Source of the DNA: Thiothrix unzii
GTDB taxonomy: Bacteria; Pseudomonadota; Gammaproteobacteria; Thiotrichales; Thiotrichaceae
NCBI RefSeq assembly: GCF_017901175.1
Contig: NZ_CP072793.1
Location: 3,100,001 to 3,164,000 of the forward strand
Length of the DNA: 64,000 nucleotides
Direction: 5' to 3'
Shown: positions 16,615 through 23,704 of the stretch, piece after piece
Layout: every line of letters begins with the position of its first letter
Position numbering within the stretch: position 1 is the first letter of the stretch
Translations under genes and position numbers: made by a program
Notes under the pieces: model-generated
Told to the model about the DNA's origin: nothing
The model's input: only the letters and a program-made list of their open reading frames with translations
Databases searched by the model: none

Positions 16615-18077
16615 GGGTAATGTCCTCCACATGGCAAGCGTAGCACCACCCACGTGCCTTGCCCCGGCTGGCTGGCAATGGCGATGCAACCGTCATGTTC
16701 CTGAATAATTTCCTGCACAATATACAGCCCCAGCCCCATGCCCTGACCGGGAGCGCGAGTGGTGTAAAATGGCTCAAATACCCGTGGCAATACTGCCGCC
16801 GAAATCCCCGCACCATTGTCTTCAATGCTGATTTCGATCATGGGTTGACGTTGGCGCACCTGACAACCGAGTTCCCCTACCACCGTGGCATTCGGTGGTA
16901 AGGGCGTACCCGACAAGCTGCATCCCTGTGCGCGAATATGCAGCGTCAGGTTCGTGCCGCTTTCCGCCGCATTGCGCAACAGGTTGATGAACACTTGCTG
17001 CAAACGTTGCGCATCAGCGGGCAGGGTTAAATCCAACGGCACATGGTTTTCGACCGTCGCTCCGGCTTTGCGCAAATGCCCGCGCAATAACAACAAAGTG
17101 CGTTCCAGCAAGTCGGCAAGGTTGACCGTTTCCAGATGCGGCTCTTGCCTGCGCCCGAAATCTTGCAGCGCATCGACAATGCGGCGGGCGCGTTCGGTTT
17201 CGCTGTCGATGGTGTGCGCCCATTCGCGCAAGGTATCTGGCTCGGCACTGTCGAGTTCTTCCAGCAACAATTGGCTGGATGAGGAAATATTGGAGAGCGG
17301 ATTGTTGAGTTCGTGTGCCACACCGGAGACCAACACCCCCAACGCTGCGAGTTTTTCGGACTGAATCAGGCGGCGACGACGGGCTTCAAGTTCGTCCAAT
17401 AAACGGTTAAAGGCTTGGCGCAAACTGACCATTTCGGTGCTGCGGGCGCGGACATCCAGCCGCTCGAAATGCCCTTCCGCAATCGGGGTTAGATCTGCCA
17501 TCAGACGTTTCATCGGGGTAATCACCGAACGATCCAACAACCAGGCAATCAGCACCAGCAGCGCGGACAAAATCCCCACCCCCAACACTTGCGCCCATTT
17601 CGCATCCGCAATGGCGGTATTTAACAAGCGGCGTTCTTGCAAGGTGAGTGATTCCGCCAATTGTGAAGCCAAATGGCCTTGCGCCCGAATGCTGCTTTCC
17701 AGCGTGCTATCAGCAGGCAAACGTTGCAAATGGTTGGCTAATAACTGGCGGTAGGTGTGTAAAATCGTCTGCAATTGCGAGATTTGCATCACATTACCCA
17801 CTTCTGCGAGTGTCTGTGGGGAAGTCTGCAAGGTTTGCAAGGCGGTCGCCGCAAAGGTATCCGCTGCCTGACCCGCACTCACGTCTTGGTAGAGGAACAG
17901 GTTTTTTTCCTCGCGACGCATGTCCTGTATCGCGGTTTCCAAGGTGGTGATGGTGATACCCTGCTCAACTTGACGTTCCAGAAACAGCAAATCCAGAAAC
18001 GCCAAAGCTGCCACCCCGACCACCAAGACAGCAAGGGAGGAGAACGCGAAAGTAATTTTACGGTGAATACTGATCAT
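16611..18077 (-). CDS. Membrane sensor histidine kinase
   Basis: A 488-residue kinase: membrane segment 9-31, a helical periplasmic domain of about 130 residues (coiled, four-helix-bundle-like), membrane segment 163-181, HAMP about 182-232, HisKA with His255 (VSGVAHELNNPLSNISSS) and an HATPase domain (NLLRNAAES, DNGAGI, GQGMGLGLYIV). The signal is unknown. It shares a 125-base divergent promoter region with the carbonic anhydrase; a pair of GTTKCA-N3-TGMAAC palindromes begins 6 bases upstream of its ATG, which suggests autoregulation by its partner. It overlaps the regulator gene by 4 bases. Confidence 0.87.
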   Translation of the reverse strand: MISIHRKITFAFSSLAVLVVGVAALAFLDLLFLERQVEQGITITTLETAIQDMRREEKNLFLYQDVSAGQAADTFAATALQTLQTSPQTLAEVGNVMQISQLQTILHTYRQLLANHLQRLPADSTLESSIRAQGHLASQLAESLTLQERRLLNTAIADAKWAQVLGVGILSALLVLIAWLLDRSVITPMKRLMADLTPIAEGHFERLDVRARSTEMVSLRQAFNRLLDELEARRRRLIQSEKLAALGVLVSGVAHELNNPLSNISSSSQLLLEELDSAEPDTLREWAHTIDSETERARRIVDALQDFGRRQEPHLETVNLADLLERTLLLLRGHLRKAGATVENHVPLDLTLPADAQRLQQVFINLLRNAAESGTNLTLHIRAQGCSLSGTPLPPNATVVGELGCQVRQRQPMIEISIEDNGAGISAAVLPRVFEPFYTTRAPGQGMGLGLYIVQEIIQEHDGCIAIASQPGQGTWVVLRLPCGGHYP

Positions 18078-18082
18078 GGCAC

Positions 18083-18119
18083 TATTTCAATCTGAAACGG
18101 GGTGTTGCATTGTGTAACA
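18083..18119. promoter_or_regulatory. Tandem palindromic regulator sites, pair A
   Basis: Two 17-base sites: TATTTCA-ATC-TGAAACG (18083-18099) and TGTTGCA-TTG-TGTAACA (18103-18119). Their centres are exactly 20 bases apart, about two helix turns, as for cooperative NtrC-type dimers. They lie between the divergent kinase gene and the carbonic anhydrase gene. Confidence 0.65.
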
Positions 18120-18202
18120 TGAAAGACTTCTGTCACGCAATCCTTTGAAAACCGGATGCGTACTCTTTACCATCAAACATTCGTGTTTTAGGAAGAACAA
18201 TC

Positions 18203-18838
18203 ATGCCAAATAAACAAAGCAACTTGAGCGGGGCGGAAGCACTCGCCCGTTTACAAGAAGGCAATCAACGTTTTGCCAACAATGTGCGCAGTCTGGATAC
18301 CTTATTGAGTCACACACAACGCGCCAGCCTGACCGAGGGGCAAAACCCGTTTGCGATTATTCTGGGCTGTTCGGATTCGCGGGTTCCGGCGGAATTGGTG
18401 TTCGACCAAGGTTTCGGCTCGCTGTTTGTGATTCGCGTCGCGGGGAATATTGTCGCGCCTTCACAAATCGGCAGCGTGGAATTCGCAGCGACGCAATACA
18501 ACACGCGGCTGGTGGTAGTGCTGGGGCATACGCAATGTGGCGCAGTTCATGCCACCATCGAGGAATTACGCCATAACCTGCAAAGCCCGTCCCGCAACCA
18601 ACGTTCCATCGTCGAACGCATTGCCCCCGCCGTTGCCACCTTAATGGAAACGCCGTTGCGCGATGATCCCGAAGCCCTGATGAAACACGCAGTACGTGCC
18701 AATATTCGTGCCGCGACCAGTCATTTGCGCCACGGTTCGGAGATTCTGGAAAACCTGATTGCTAACGAAGGGTTGTTGGTGGTGAGTGCCGAATATTCGT
18801 TGGAAAGTGGCAAAGTCGAGTTTTTTGACGTGCCGTAA
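18203..18838 (+). CDS. Beta-class carbonic anhydrase
   Basis: A 211-residue zinc enzyme interconverting CO2 and bicarbonate. Zinc ligands and the catalytic dyad are Cys56, Asp58 and Arg60 (GCSDSRVP) and His109 and Cys112 (GHTQCGAV). No signal peptide, so cytoplasmic. AGGAAGA precedes the ATG. It sits between a sigma54-type two-component system and a sigma54-driven SulP gene. In autotrophs SulP transporters plus carbonic anhydrase can supply inorganic carbon, and that is the favoured reading here; cyanate or pH-related roles are alternatives. Confidence 0.93.
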   Translation: MPNKQSNLSGAEALARLQEGNQRFANNVRSLDTLLSHTQRASLTEGQNPFAIILGCSDSRVPAELVFDQGFGSLFVIRVAGNIVAPSQIGSVEFAATQYNTRLVVVLGHTQCGAVHATIEELRHNLQSPSRNQRSIVERIAPAVATLMETPLRDDPEALMKHAVRANIRAATSHLRHGSEILENLIANEGLLVVSAEYSLESGKVEFFDVP

Positions 18839-18852
18839 TTCCCTTCCAACAC

Positions 18853-18889
18853 TGTTTCAGATTGAAACAAAACGTTTCATTCTGAAACA
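18853..18889. promoter_or_regulatory. Tandem palindromic regulator sites, pair B (enhancer-like)
   Basis: TGTTTCA-GAT-TGAAACA (18853-18869) is a perfect palindrome around a 3-base spacer; CGTTTCA-TTC-TGAAACA (18873-18889) follows with centres again 20 bases apart. They lie about 155-190 bases upstream of the sigma54 promoter at 19043, a typical distance for NtrC-family enhancer sites. Confidence 0.72.
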
Positions 18890-18950
18890 GTAACAACTTT
18901 GCGGAAAATAATCTTTAAATCTAATGACTTACGAAGTTCCATCAAAACTC

Positions 18951-18967
18951 CGTTGCAAACTGTAACA
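18951..18967. promoter_or_regulatory. Third copy of the regulator palindrome
   Basis: CGTTGCA-AAC-TGTAACA is a GTTNCA-N3-TGNAAC site of the same family as pairs A and B. It is closer to the sigma54 promoter, about 75 bases upstream of the -24 element, and may fine-tune activation. Confidence 0.55.
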
Positions 18968-19042
18968 GCAGACACTTCGACACCATTCAGCACACTTCAC
19001 TTTTATCTTTAAATAACAATCAGTTAATTGCCACCCGAATAC

Positions 19043-19058
19043 TGGCACGCCCCTTGCT
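19043..19058 (+). promoter_or_regulatory. Sigma54 (-24/-12) promoter
   Basis: TGGCACG-CCCC-TTGCT matches the RpoN consensus TGGCACG-N4-TTGCW at every fixed base with correct GG/GC spacing. The transcription start should be near 19069, about 33 bases before the ATG at 19102. The 263-base gap between the carbonic anhydrase and this gene holds little except this promoter and its enhancer-like palindromes. Confidence 0.88.
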
Positions 19059-19101
19059 ATAGAACTAACAAATACTATTCTTAACCAAGGAAATTCTTCT
19101 C

Positions 19102-19308
19102 ATGAACCATTTATCGGCTGCACTGAAAACCATCCTTAACGGGCTGGCGATGCAATACGAAGGCGAAATGCTGACGACCGAAGAGAAAACAGCCAATCTG
19201 CAACGGGTACTCACCGAAATTGAACGCGAAAAACAAGCTGTGCAAGCCACTGCCAACACCACAACAACTATTCTAACTCCCCCTAATATGGCCTTACACG
19301 CCAAGTGA
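19102..19308 (+). CDS. Unknown 68-residue protein leading the sigma54-driven operon
   Basis: Not recognised. The middle (MLTTEEKTANLQRVLTEIER) is a charged helix likely to form a coiled coil; the tail is Thr/Pro-rich. No signal peptide or membrane segment. AAGGAAA precedes the ATG and it is the first gene after the sigma54 promoter. Its stop overlaps a possible GTG start of the SulP gene, so the two are probably co-translated; a regulatory or accessory peptide for the transporter is possible. Confidence 0.7.
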   Translation: MNHLSAALKTILNGLAMQYEGEMLTTEEKTANLQRVLTEIEREKQAVQATANTTTTILTPPNMALHAK

Positions 19309-19313
19309 GCATC

Positions 19314-21071
19314 ATGAGCGTTCAAACACTTCCCACTTACTGGACATGGCTGCTGCCATTTCTCAACTGGATGCCCAAACTCAATGGACATGATTTACGG
19401 GCGGATTTTATTGCCGGTTTAACCGGGGCTGTCGTGGTGCTGCCGCAAGGCGTGGCGTTTGCGACTATCGCGGGGATGCCACCGCAATACGGTTTATACG
19501 CCGGGATGATCCCCGCGATTATTGCCGCGCTGTTTGGTTCGTCACGGCATTTGGTGTCAGGGCCAACTACGGCGGCTTCGGTGGTGTTGTTTTCGGCACT
19601 TTCCATCCATGCCGTACCGGGTAGCCCGGATTATGTCACGCTGGCTTTGACCCTGACGTTCATGGTGGGCTTGTTTGAACTGGTTCTGGGGCTGGCACGC
19701 ATGGGTGCGTTGGTCAATTTCATCTCGCACTCTGTCGTCGTCGGCTTCACTGCCGGTGCGGCTATTTTGATTGCAGCCAAGCAATTGAAGTATTTTTTCG
19801 GGGTGGACATGGATAACGGCGGGAATTTGACCGAACTGTTATTCCGGTTTACGCAACATCTGGACGGCATTAACGCCTATGCGGTATTGATTGCTGTCGT
19901 CACCTTACTCAGTGGCATAGCGACTAAACGTTGGTTGAAACGTGTGCCTTACATGGTGGTGGCCATTTTGGTTGGTAGCTTGCTCAGTGTCGGCTTAAAT
20001 GCATGGTTGGGCACAGATATTACGCATATCGCGACGGTCGGTGCTTTGCCGGATTCTTTCCCGCCTTTATCTTCCCCCGTGTTGACGCTGGAAAATATTA
20101 AAATGCTGGCTCCTGCTGCCTTGGCAGTCACGCTGTTTGCCTTGACCGAAGCGGTATCCATTGGGCGGGCAATGGCGGCACGCGGCGGCTATAACATCAA
20201 TGGCAATCAGGAATTTATTGGGCAAGGTTTATCCAATCTTGCCGGGTCATTTTTCTCCGGTTATGTCTCGACCGGCTCGTTTAACCGCACAGGTGTCAAC
20301 TACGAATCCGGCGCGAAAACCCCGATGGCGGCGGTATTTGCGGGATTATTGCTGATATTCGTGGTGGTGCTGGTTGCGCCTTACGCGGCGTATTTACCCA
20401 AAGCAGCCATGGCGGGCGTACTGTTTTTGGTGGCGTGGGGCTTGATCGACTGGCATGAAATCCGCGAGATTATCAGCTTCTCGAAACGCGAAACGGTGGT
20501 TTTAGCTGTCACGTTCTTTAGTGCGCTGTTCCTTGATTTGGAATTTGCGATTTTCCTCGGCGTGATGCTGTCCTTGGTGTTGTATCTGGAAAAAGTGTCC
20601 AAGCCGCGCATCCTGACCCGCACACCTGACAAGAATTTGCCGAACCATGCGTTTTCCACTAACCCGGATTTACCCCAATGCCAGCAATTGCGCTTCGTGG
20701 GTGTTGAAGGTTCGCTATTCTTCGGCTCGGTGAATCACATGGAAGAAAAGTTCGGCAAAATCCGTGCAGAACACCCGCAGCAAAAACACTTGGCAGTGAT
20801 TTGCGAAGGCATCAACTTCGCCGATTTGCAGGGCAGCCACGCGCTGTACAAAGAAGCCAAACAACGGCAGGCAGATGGCGGCAATTTGTACCTGATCAAT
20901 GTCAAGGAAGGTTTGTGGGATGCGTTAGAAGCGTGCGAATGTTTCGACAAGGAAGGTTCACGCAATGTGTTCCAGTCCAAGTCCGCCGCGATCCACGCCA
21001 TTTACCAAAAGCTGGATAAGAGCCTGTGTGAAGGTTGTACTGCGCGTTTGTTCAAAGAATGTAAGGTGTAA
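19314..21071 (+). CDS. SulP-family anion transporter with STAS domain (second copy)
   Basis: A 585-residue paralogue of the SulP at 13505, with the same N-terminal signature (ADFIAGLTGAVVVLPQ), a NQEFIGQGLSNLAGSFF motif and a C-terminal STAS domain. It ends in the same C-X2-C-X7-C motif (Cys572, Cys575, Cys583). The ATG at 19314 is used; a GTG at 19305 would give a 4-base overlap with the preceding gene. Substrate cannot be read from sequence; the adjacent carbonic anhydrase favours bicarbonate, sulfate is the alternative. Expression should depend on RpoN and the two-component system at 15.2-18.1 kb. Confidence 0.88.
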   Translation: MSVQTLPTYWTWLLPFLNWMPKLNGHDLRADFIAGLTGAVVVLPQGVAFATIAGMPPQYGLYAGMIPAIIAALFGSSRHLVSGPTTAASVVLFSALSIHAVPGSPDYVTLALTLTFMVGLFELVLGLARMGALVNFISHSVVVGFTAGAAILIAAKQLKYFFGVDMDNGGNLTELLFRFTQHLDGINAYAVLIAVVTLLSGIATKRWLKRVPYMVVAILVGSLLSVGLNAWLGTDITHIATVGALPDSFPPLSSPVLTLENIKMLAPAALAVTLFALTEAVSIGRAMAARGGYNINGNQEFIGQGLSNLAGSFFSGYVSTGSFNRTGVNYESGAKTPMAAVFAGLLLIFVVVLVAPYAAYLPKAAMAGVLFLVAWGLIDWHEIREIISFSKRETVVLAVTFFSALFLDLEFAIFLGVMLSLVLYLEKVSKPRILTRTPDKNLPNHAFSTNPDLPQCQQLRFVGVEGSLFFGSVNHMEEKFGKIRAEHPQQKHLAVICEGINFADLQGSHALYKEAKQRQADGGNLYLINVKEGLWDALEACECFDKEGSRNVFQSKSAAIHAIYQKLDKSLCEGCTARLFKECKV

Positions 21072-21084
21072 CACAGTACACTTT

Positions 21085-21438
21085 TTACACCAATACTTGG
21101 CGAGTTTCCGCCAAGTATTGCCAAACCCGACGTTCCGCCCGTGCCTCAATCATGATTTCGGGACGTTTACCGCGCGGGCAAACAAGGCGCGGCGTGGTTC
21201 CAAACAAGCGGCAAATCAACGGACGTTCCGCATACACCTGACACCCTTGCTCACCCAAATGCGGGCAACACCACTCAGCCAATGCTGCGGCGTGTTCTGC
21301 CGCGCTTTTAACGGGTAAACGCGCCATTTCCTCTGAAGAAGCAGTGACCGGCCCACAGCAATCATGGCAACCCGGCTCACAGGCAAAACCGGGAATAGCA
21401 CGGCGTAATAAGCGTAATTCTTGGTCGTTTATGATCAC
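21085..21438 (-). CDS. YkgJ-family cysteine-cluster protein
   Basis: A 117-residue soluble protein of the YkgJ type (putative Zn/Fe-chelating cluster): CEPGCHDCCGP near residues 20-30, WCCPHLGEQGCQVYAERPLICRLFG in outline at 57-80, and a later LVCPRG. Function of the family is largely unknown; metal or iron-sulfur binding is assumed from the cysteines. It converges on the SulP gene with 13 bases between stops. Confidence 0.85.
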   Translation of the reverse strand: MIINDQELRLLRRAIPGFACEPGCHDCCGPVTASSEEMARLPVKSAAEHAAALAEWCCPHLGEQGCQVYAERPLICRLFGTTPRLVCPRGKRPEIMIEARAERRVWQYLAETRQVLV

Positions 21439-21451
21439 TAATGCATCATTA

Positions 21452-22021
21452 TTATTGCTGGTGGTGCAACGCTTGCATCACTTTTTTATTACGGATCTCA
21501 ACCGTCACGTTACCCTTGCCTTTGTCTTGGACGATAACTTCATCACCTTGACGTAGCCATTGCACTTGTTGGGTGCTGGTTTCATCAGGTTTACCAAATA
21601 AATTGAGGATTTTTTTACCGTGCTTGTCGTATAGCGCAGTGTAATCACCAGACGTTTGAAGCTGGATAGTTAACTGACACAGTTGATTTTCCACGAACGT
21701 CGCCGATAGCGCAGTGAGCTTTTCATCCCAGAGTGTGCCGACTTGCCCATCAACTGCCTTGGCAGTGCAAGTTTCGGTCATATACGCCTTGCGCTGATCG
21801 CCCAGACCCGCCTTACCCGATTTACACTGCAACGGCTGTTTCAGTAAGGTTTGCAACTGCTTACCAGCTTCGGCACGTTTATCGCCCAACTTAACGCTAT
21901 CCAAGCCGTAACGCTGCAATTGATCATCGTCTGGTGCAGCTAACATGTCTTTTTCGAGGCGTTCGCAGCCAGCCAAGCCCATGACCAGCAATGCAGTGAG
22001 TAAATAATGTGTTGTTTTCAC
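21452..22021 (-). CDS. Putative lipoprotein of unknown function
   Basis: The GTG start at 22021 is chosen because GAGG lies 6 bases before it and it gives a compact lipoprotein signal MKTTHYLLTALLVMGLAGC, with the lipidated Cys at 19. Longer frames beginning at 22060 or 22033 lack a ribosome site. The mature part is about 170 residues with several Cys (LQCKSGKAG, TETCTAKA, NQLCQL) and a mixed alpha/beta pattern; no family recognised. Probably attached to the periplasmic face of a membrane. Confidence 0.72.
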   Translation of the reverse strand: MKTTHYLLTALLVMGLAGCERLEKDMLAAPDDDQLQRYGLDSVKLGDKRAEAGKQLQTLLKQPLQCKSGKAGLGDQRKAYMTETCTAKAVDGQVGTLWDEKLTALSATFVENQLCQLTIQLQTSGDYTALYDKHGKKILNLFGKPDETSTQQVQWLRQGDEVIVQDKGKGNVTVEIRNKKVMQALHHQQ

Positions 22022-22114
22022 AGCAGCCCTCATACCTGTGAGTAGAAAAATGCCTTTCATGGCGCAAGCATAACCCCTATACCCTTGGTTATGACATTGC
22101 TTTATAGAAAATGT

Positions 22115-23305
22115 TCATTCGCGAGGCAGATTAACTGTCGTGACCCGCCCCACCCACTCAAACACCTGCGTAAACGGCAATACCTCAAACGCGCTCCTCC
22201 GTTGCGCTTCCGTGCCACCATAAACCAGTGTCATGCTTGCAACACGTCCCTCTAATGCACGCTGCACTCGTGTTGCTGCCTGCATCGCGTCGCTGGCAAC
22301 CGTTTGCGCAGCTTTGATTTCCAGCAATTGTAATTTATCCCCGGTTTCCAGCAGCAAGTCCGCTTCATTGTGCTGGGAATCACGGTAAAAATAGACATTG
22401 GGTTTCACGCCAGCATTATGTAGGGTTTTCAATACTTCCAACACCACAAGATTTTCAAACAAATTTCCGCGCAGCGGGTGTGTTGGCAAATAAGCCGGTT
22501 GGGTAATGCCCATCAACCAAGCCGCAAGTCCCACGTCATAAAAATACAATTTCGGCGATTTGATCAGGCGTTTACTACCATTGCTAAACCAAGGCGGCAG
22601 GCGGAATACGATGTAAGAAGCTTCCAACAACGTTAACCATTCCTGCACGGTATGCCCGGAAACGCCCACATCAGCGGCAAGGCTTTGCATATTAACCAAT
22701 TGCCCAACACGCCCCGCTACCAATCGCACAAATTTTTCAAACAAATGTAAATTGCGCAATTGCACCAATTCACGCAAATCCCGCTGCACATAAGTTTCAA
22801 AATAGTCACCCAACGTTACCGCAGGATCTAGCTGTTGTGCATGGATACGTGGATAACCACCTTGATACAAAAAGCTGTCAGACGTTGGCCTATCCAGTAC
22901 CGGCAATAGTTCCGCTATCGACAACGGCAACAGCTTCAATAACGCGGTACGTCCTGCCAATGACTGCGAAATATGGCGGCTCAACTCAAATTGATGGCTA
23001 CCGGTGAGGATGAATTGCCCTGCTGTATTATTTTCATCTACCCGTACCTGAATCCATGACAACAACTCGGGGACGCGCTGAATTTCATCAATCACCGCAC
23101 CGTTGGGGAATTGGTTCAGGAAACCCTGCGGATCAAGACGGGCAAAATCGCGGGTATCAGGACGCTCTAAATTGCTGTAAGGCTTATCGGGGAAGGCTTC
23201 ACGGCACAATGTCGTTTTACCTGATTGGCGCGGCCCCGTTACAGTTACCACAGGCCATTGCACAGCACGCGCTAACAACGTTGGGAGCATATGACGTTGG
23301 ATCAT
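22115..23305 (-). CDS. AAA_14 / DUF4143 ATPase
   Basis: A 396-residue protein with P-loop GPRQSGKTTL near 24-33, a Walker B-like AVIDEIQRVPEL and sensor LTGSHQFEL, followed by a DUF4143 C-terminal domain (NLVVLEVLKTL, YFYRDSQHNEADLLLE, which resembles a nuclease-like fold). This family is common and mobile in bacteria and archaea; the role is not established. Stand-alone gene, divergent from feoA; moderately A+T-rich flanks suggest acquisition. Confidence 0.85.
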   Translation of the reverse strand: MIQRHMLPTLLARAVQWPVVTVTGPRQSGKTTLCREAFPDKPYSNLERPDTRDFARLDPQGFLNQFPNGAVIDEIQRVPELLSWIQVRVDENNTAGQFILTGSHQFELSRHISQSLAGRTALLKLLPLSIAELLPVLDRPTSDSFLYQGGYPRIHAQQLDPAVTLGDYFETYVQRDLRELVQLRNLHLFEKFVRLVAGRVGQLVNMQSLAADVGVSGHTVQEWLTLLEASYIVFRLPPWFSNGSKRLIKSPKLYFYDVGLAAWLMGITQPAYLPTHPLRGNLFENLVVLEVLKTLHNAGVKPNVYFYRDSQHNEADLLLETGDKLQLLEIKAAQTVASDAMQAATRVQRALEGRVASMTLVYGGTEAQRRSAFEVLPFTQVFEWVGRVTTVNLPRE

Positions 23306-23427
23306 ATTGAAACCATGTAAATATGAAGTACAACTTCAATTTTACAGATAAATACATCGTAAGCAATCGACAAAACCTTGGAAAATGTTCATTCGTACTT
23401 GAATATTAGCGTCATGTGACTTACATT

Positions 23428-23442
23428 TGATAATCATTTTCA
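23428..23442. promoter_or_regulatory. Fur box upstream of feoABC
   Basis: TGATAAT-C-ATTTTCA matches the 7-1-7 Fur consensus TGATAAT-N-ATTATCA except one base. It ends 19 bases before the feoA ATG, so iron-bound Fur would block transcription of the ferrous iron uptake operon. Confidence 0.75.
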
Positions 23443-23461
23443 TGTTTAGGTAGCCAGTGCC

Positions 23462-23701
23462 ATGAACGCAGCCAACCCTCAAACACTTTCCCAATTGGCA
23501 GAACATGCCTTTGCGCACGTTCACGCGGTGCATACCGACAATGCCCTGCGCATCCGCTTACTCGGCATGGGGATAGGCACGGGAACGCGGATTGAAGTGT
23601 TGCGCAATCGTAACGGTGACATTGTGCTGGGCAATGGCAATAACCGCATCAGCCTTGGGCGCAGCATTACCGATAAAATCAGCGTTCACGTACAGGAGTA
23701 A
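23462..23701 (+). CDS. feoA: Ferrous iron transport protein A
   Basis: A 79-residue SH3-like small protein, FeoA, that modulates the FeoB transporter. It shows the family pattern RIRLLGMGIGTGTRIEVLRN and a closing GNGNNRISLGRSITDKISV. It is first in the feoABC operon, 3 bases before feoB, and preceded by a Fur box. Confidence 0.92.
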   Translation: MNAANPQTLSQLAEHAFAHVHAVHTDNALRIRLLGMGIGTGTRIEVLRNRNGDIVLGNGNNRISLGRSITDKISVHVQE

Positions 23702-23704
23702 ACC

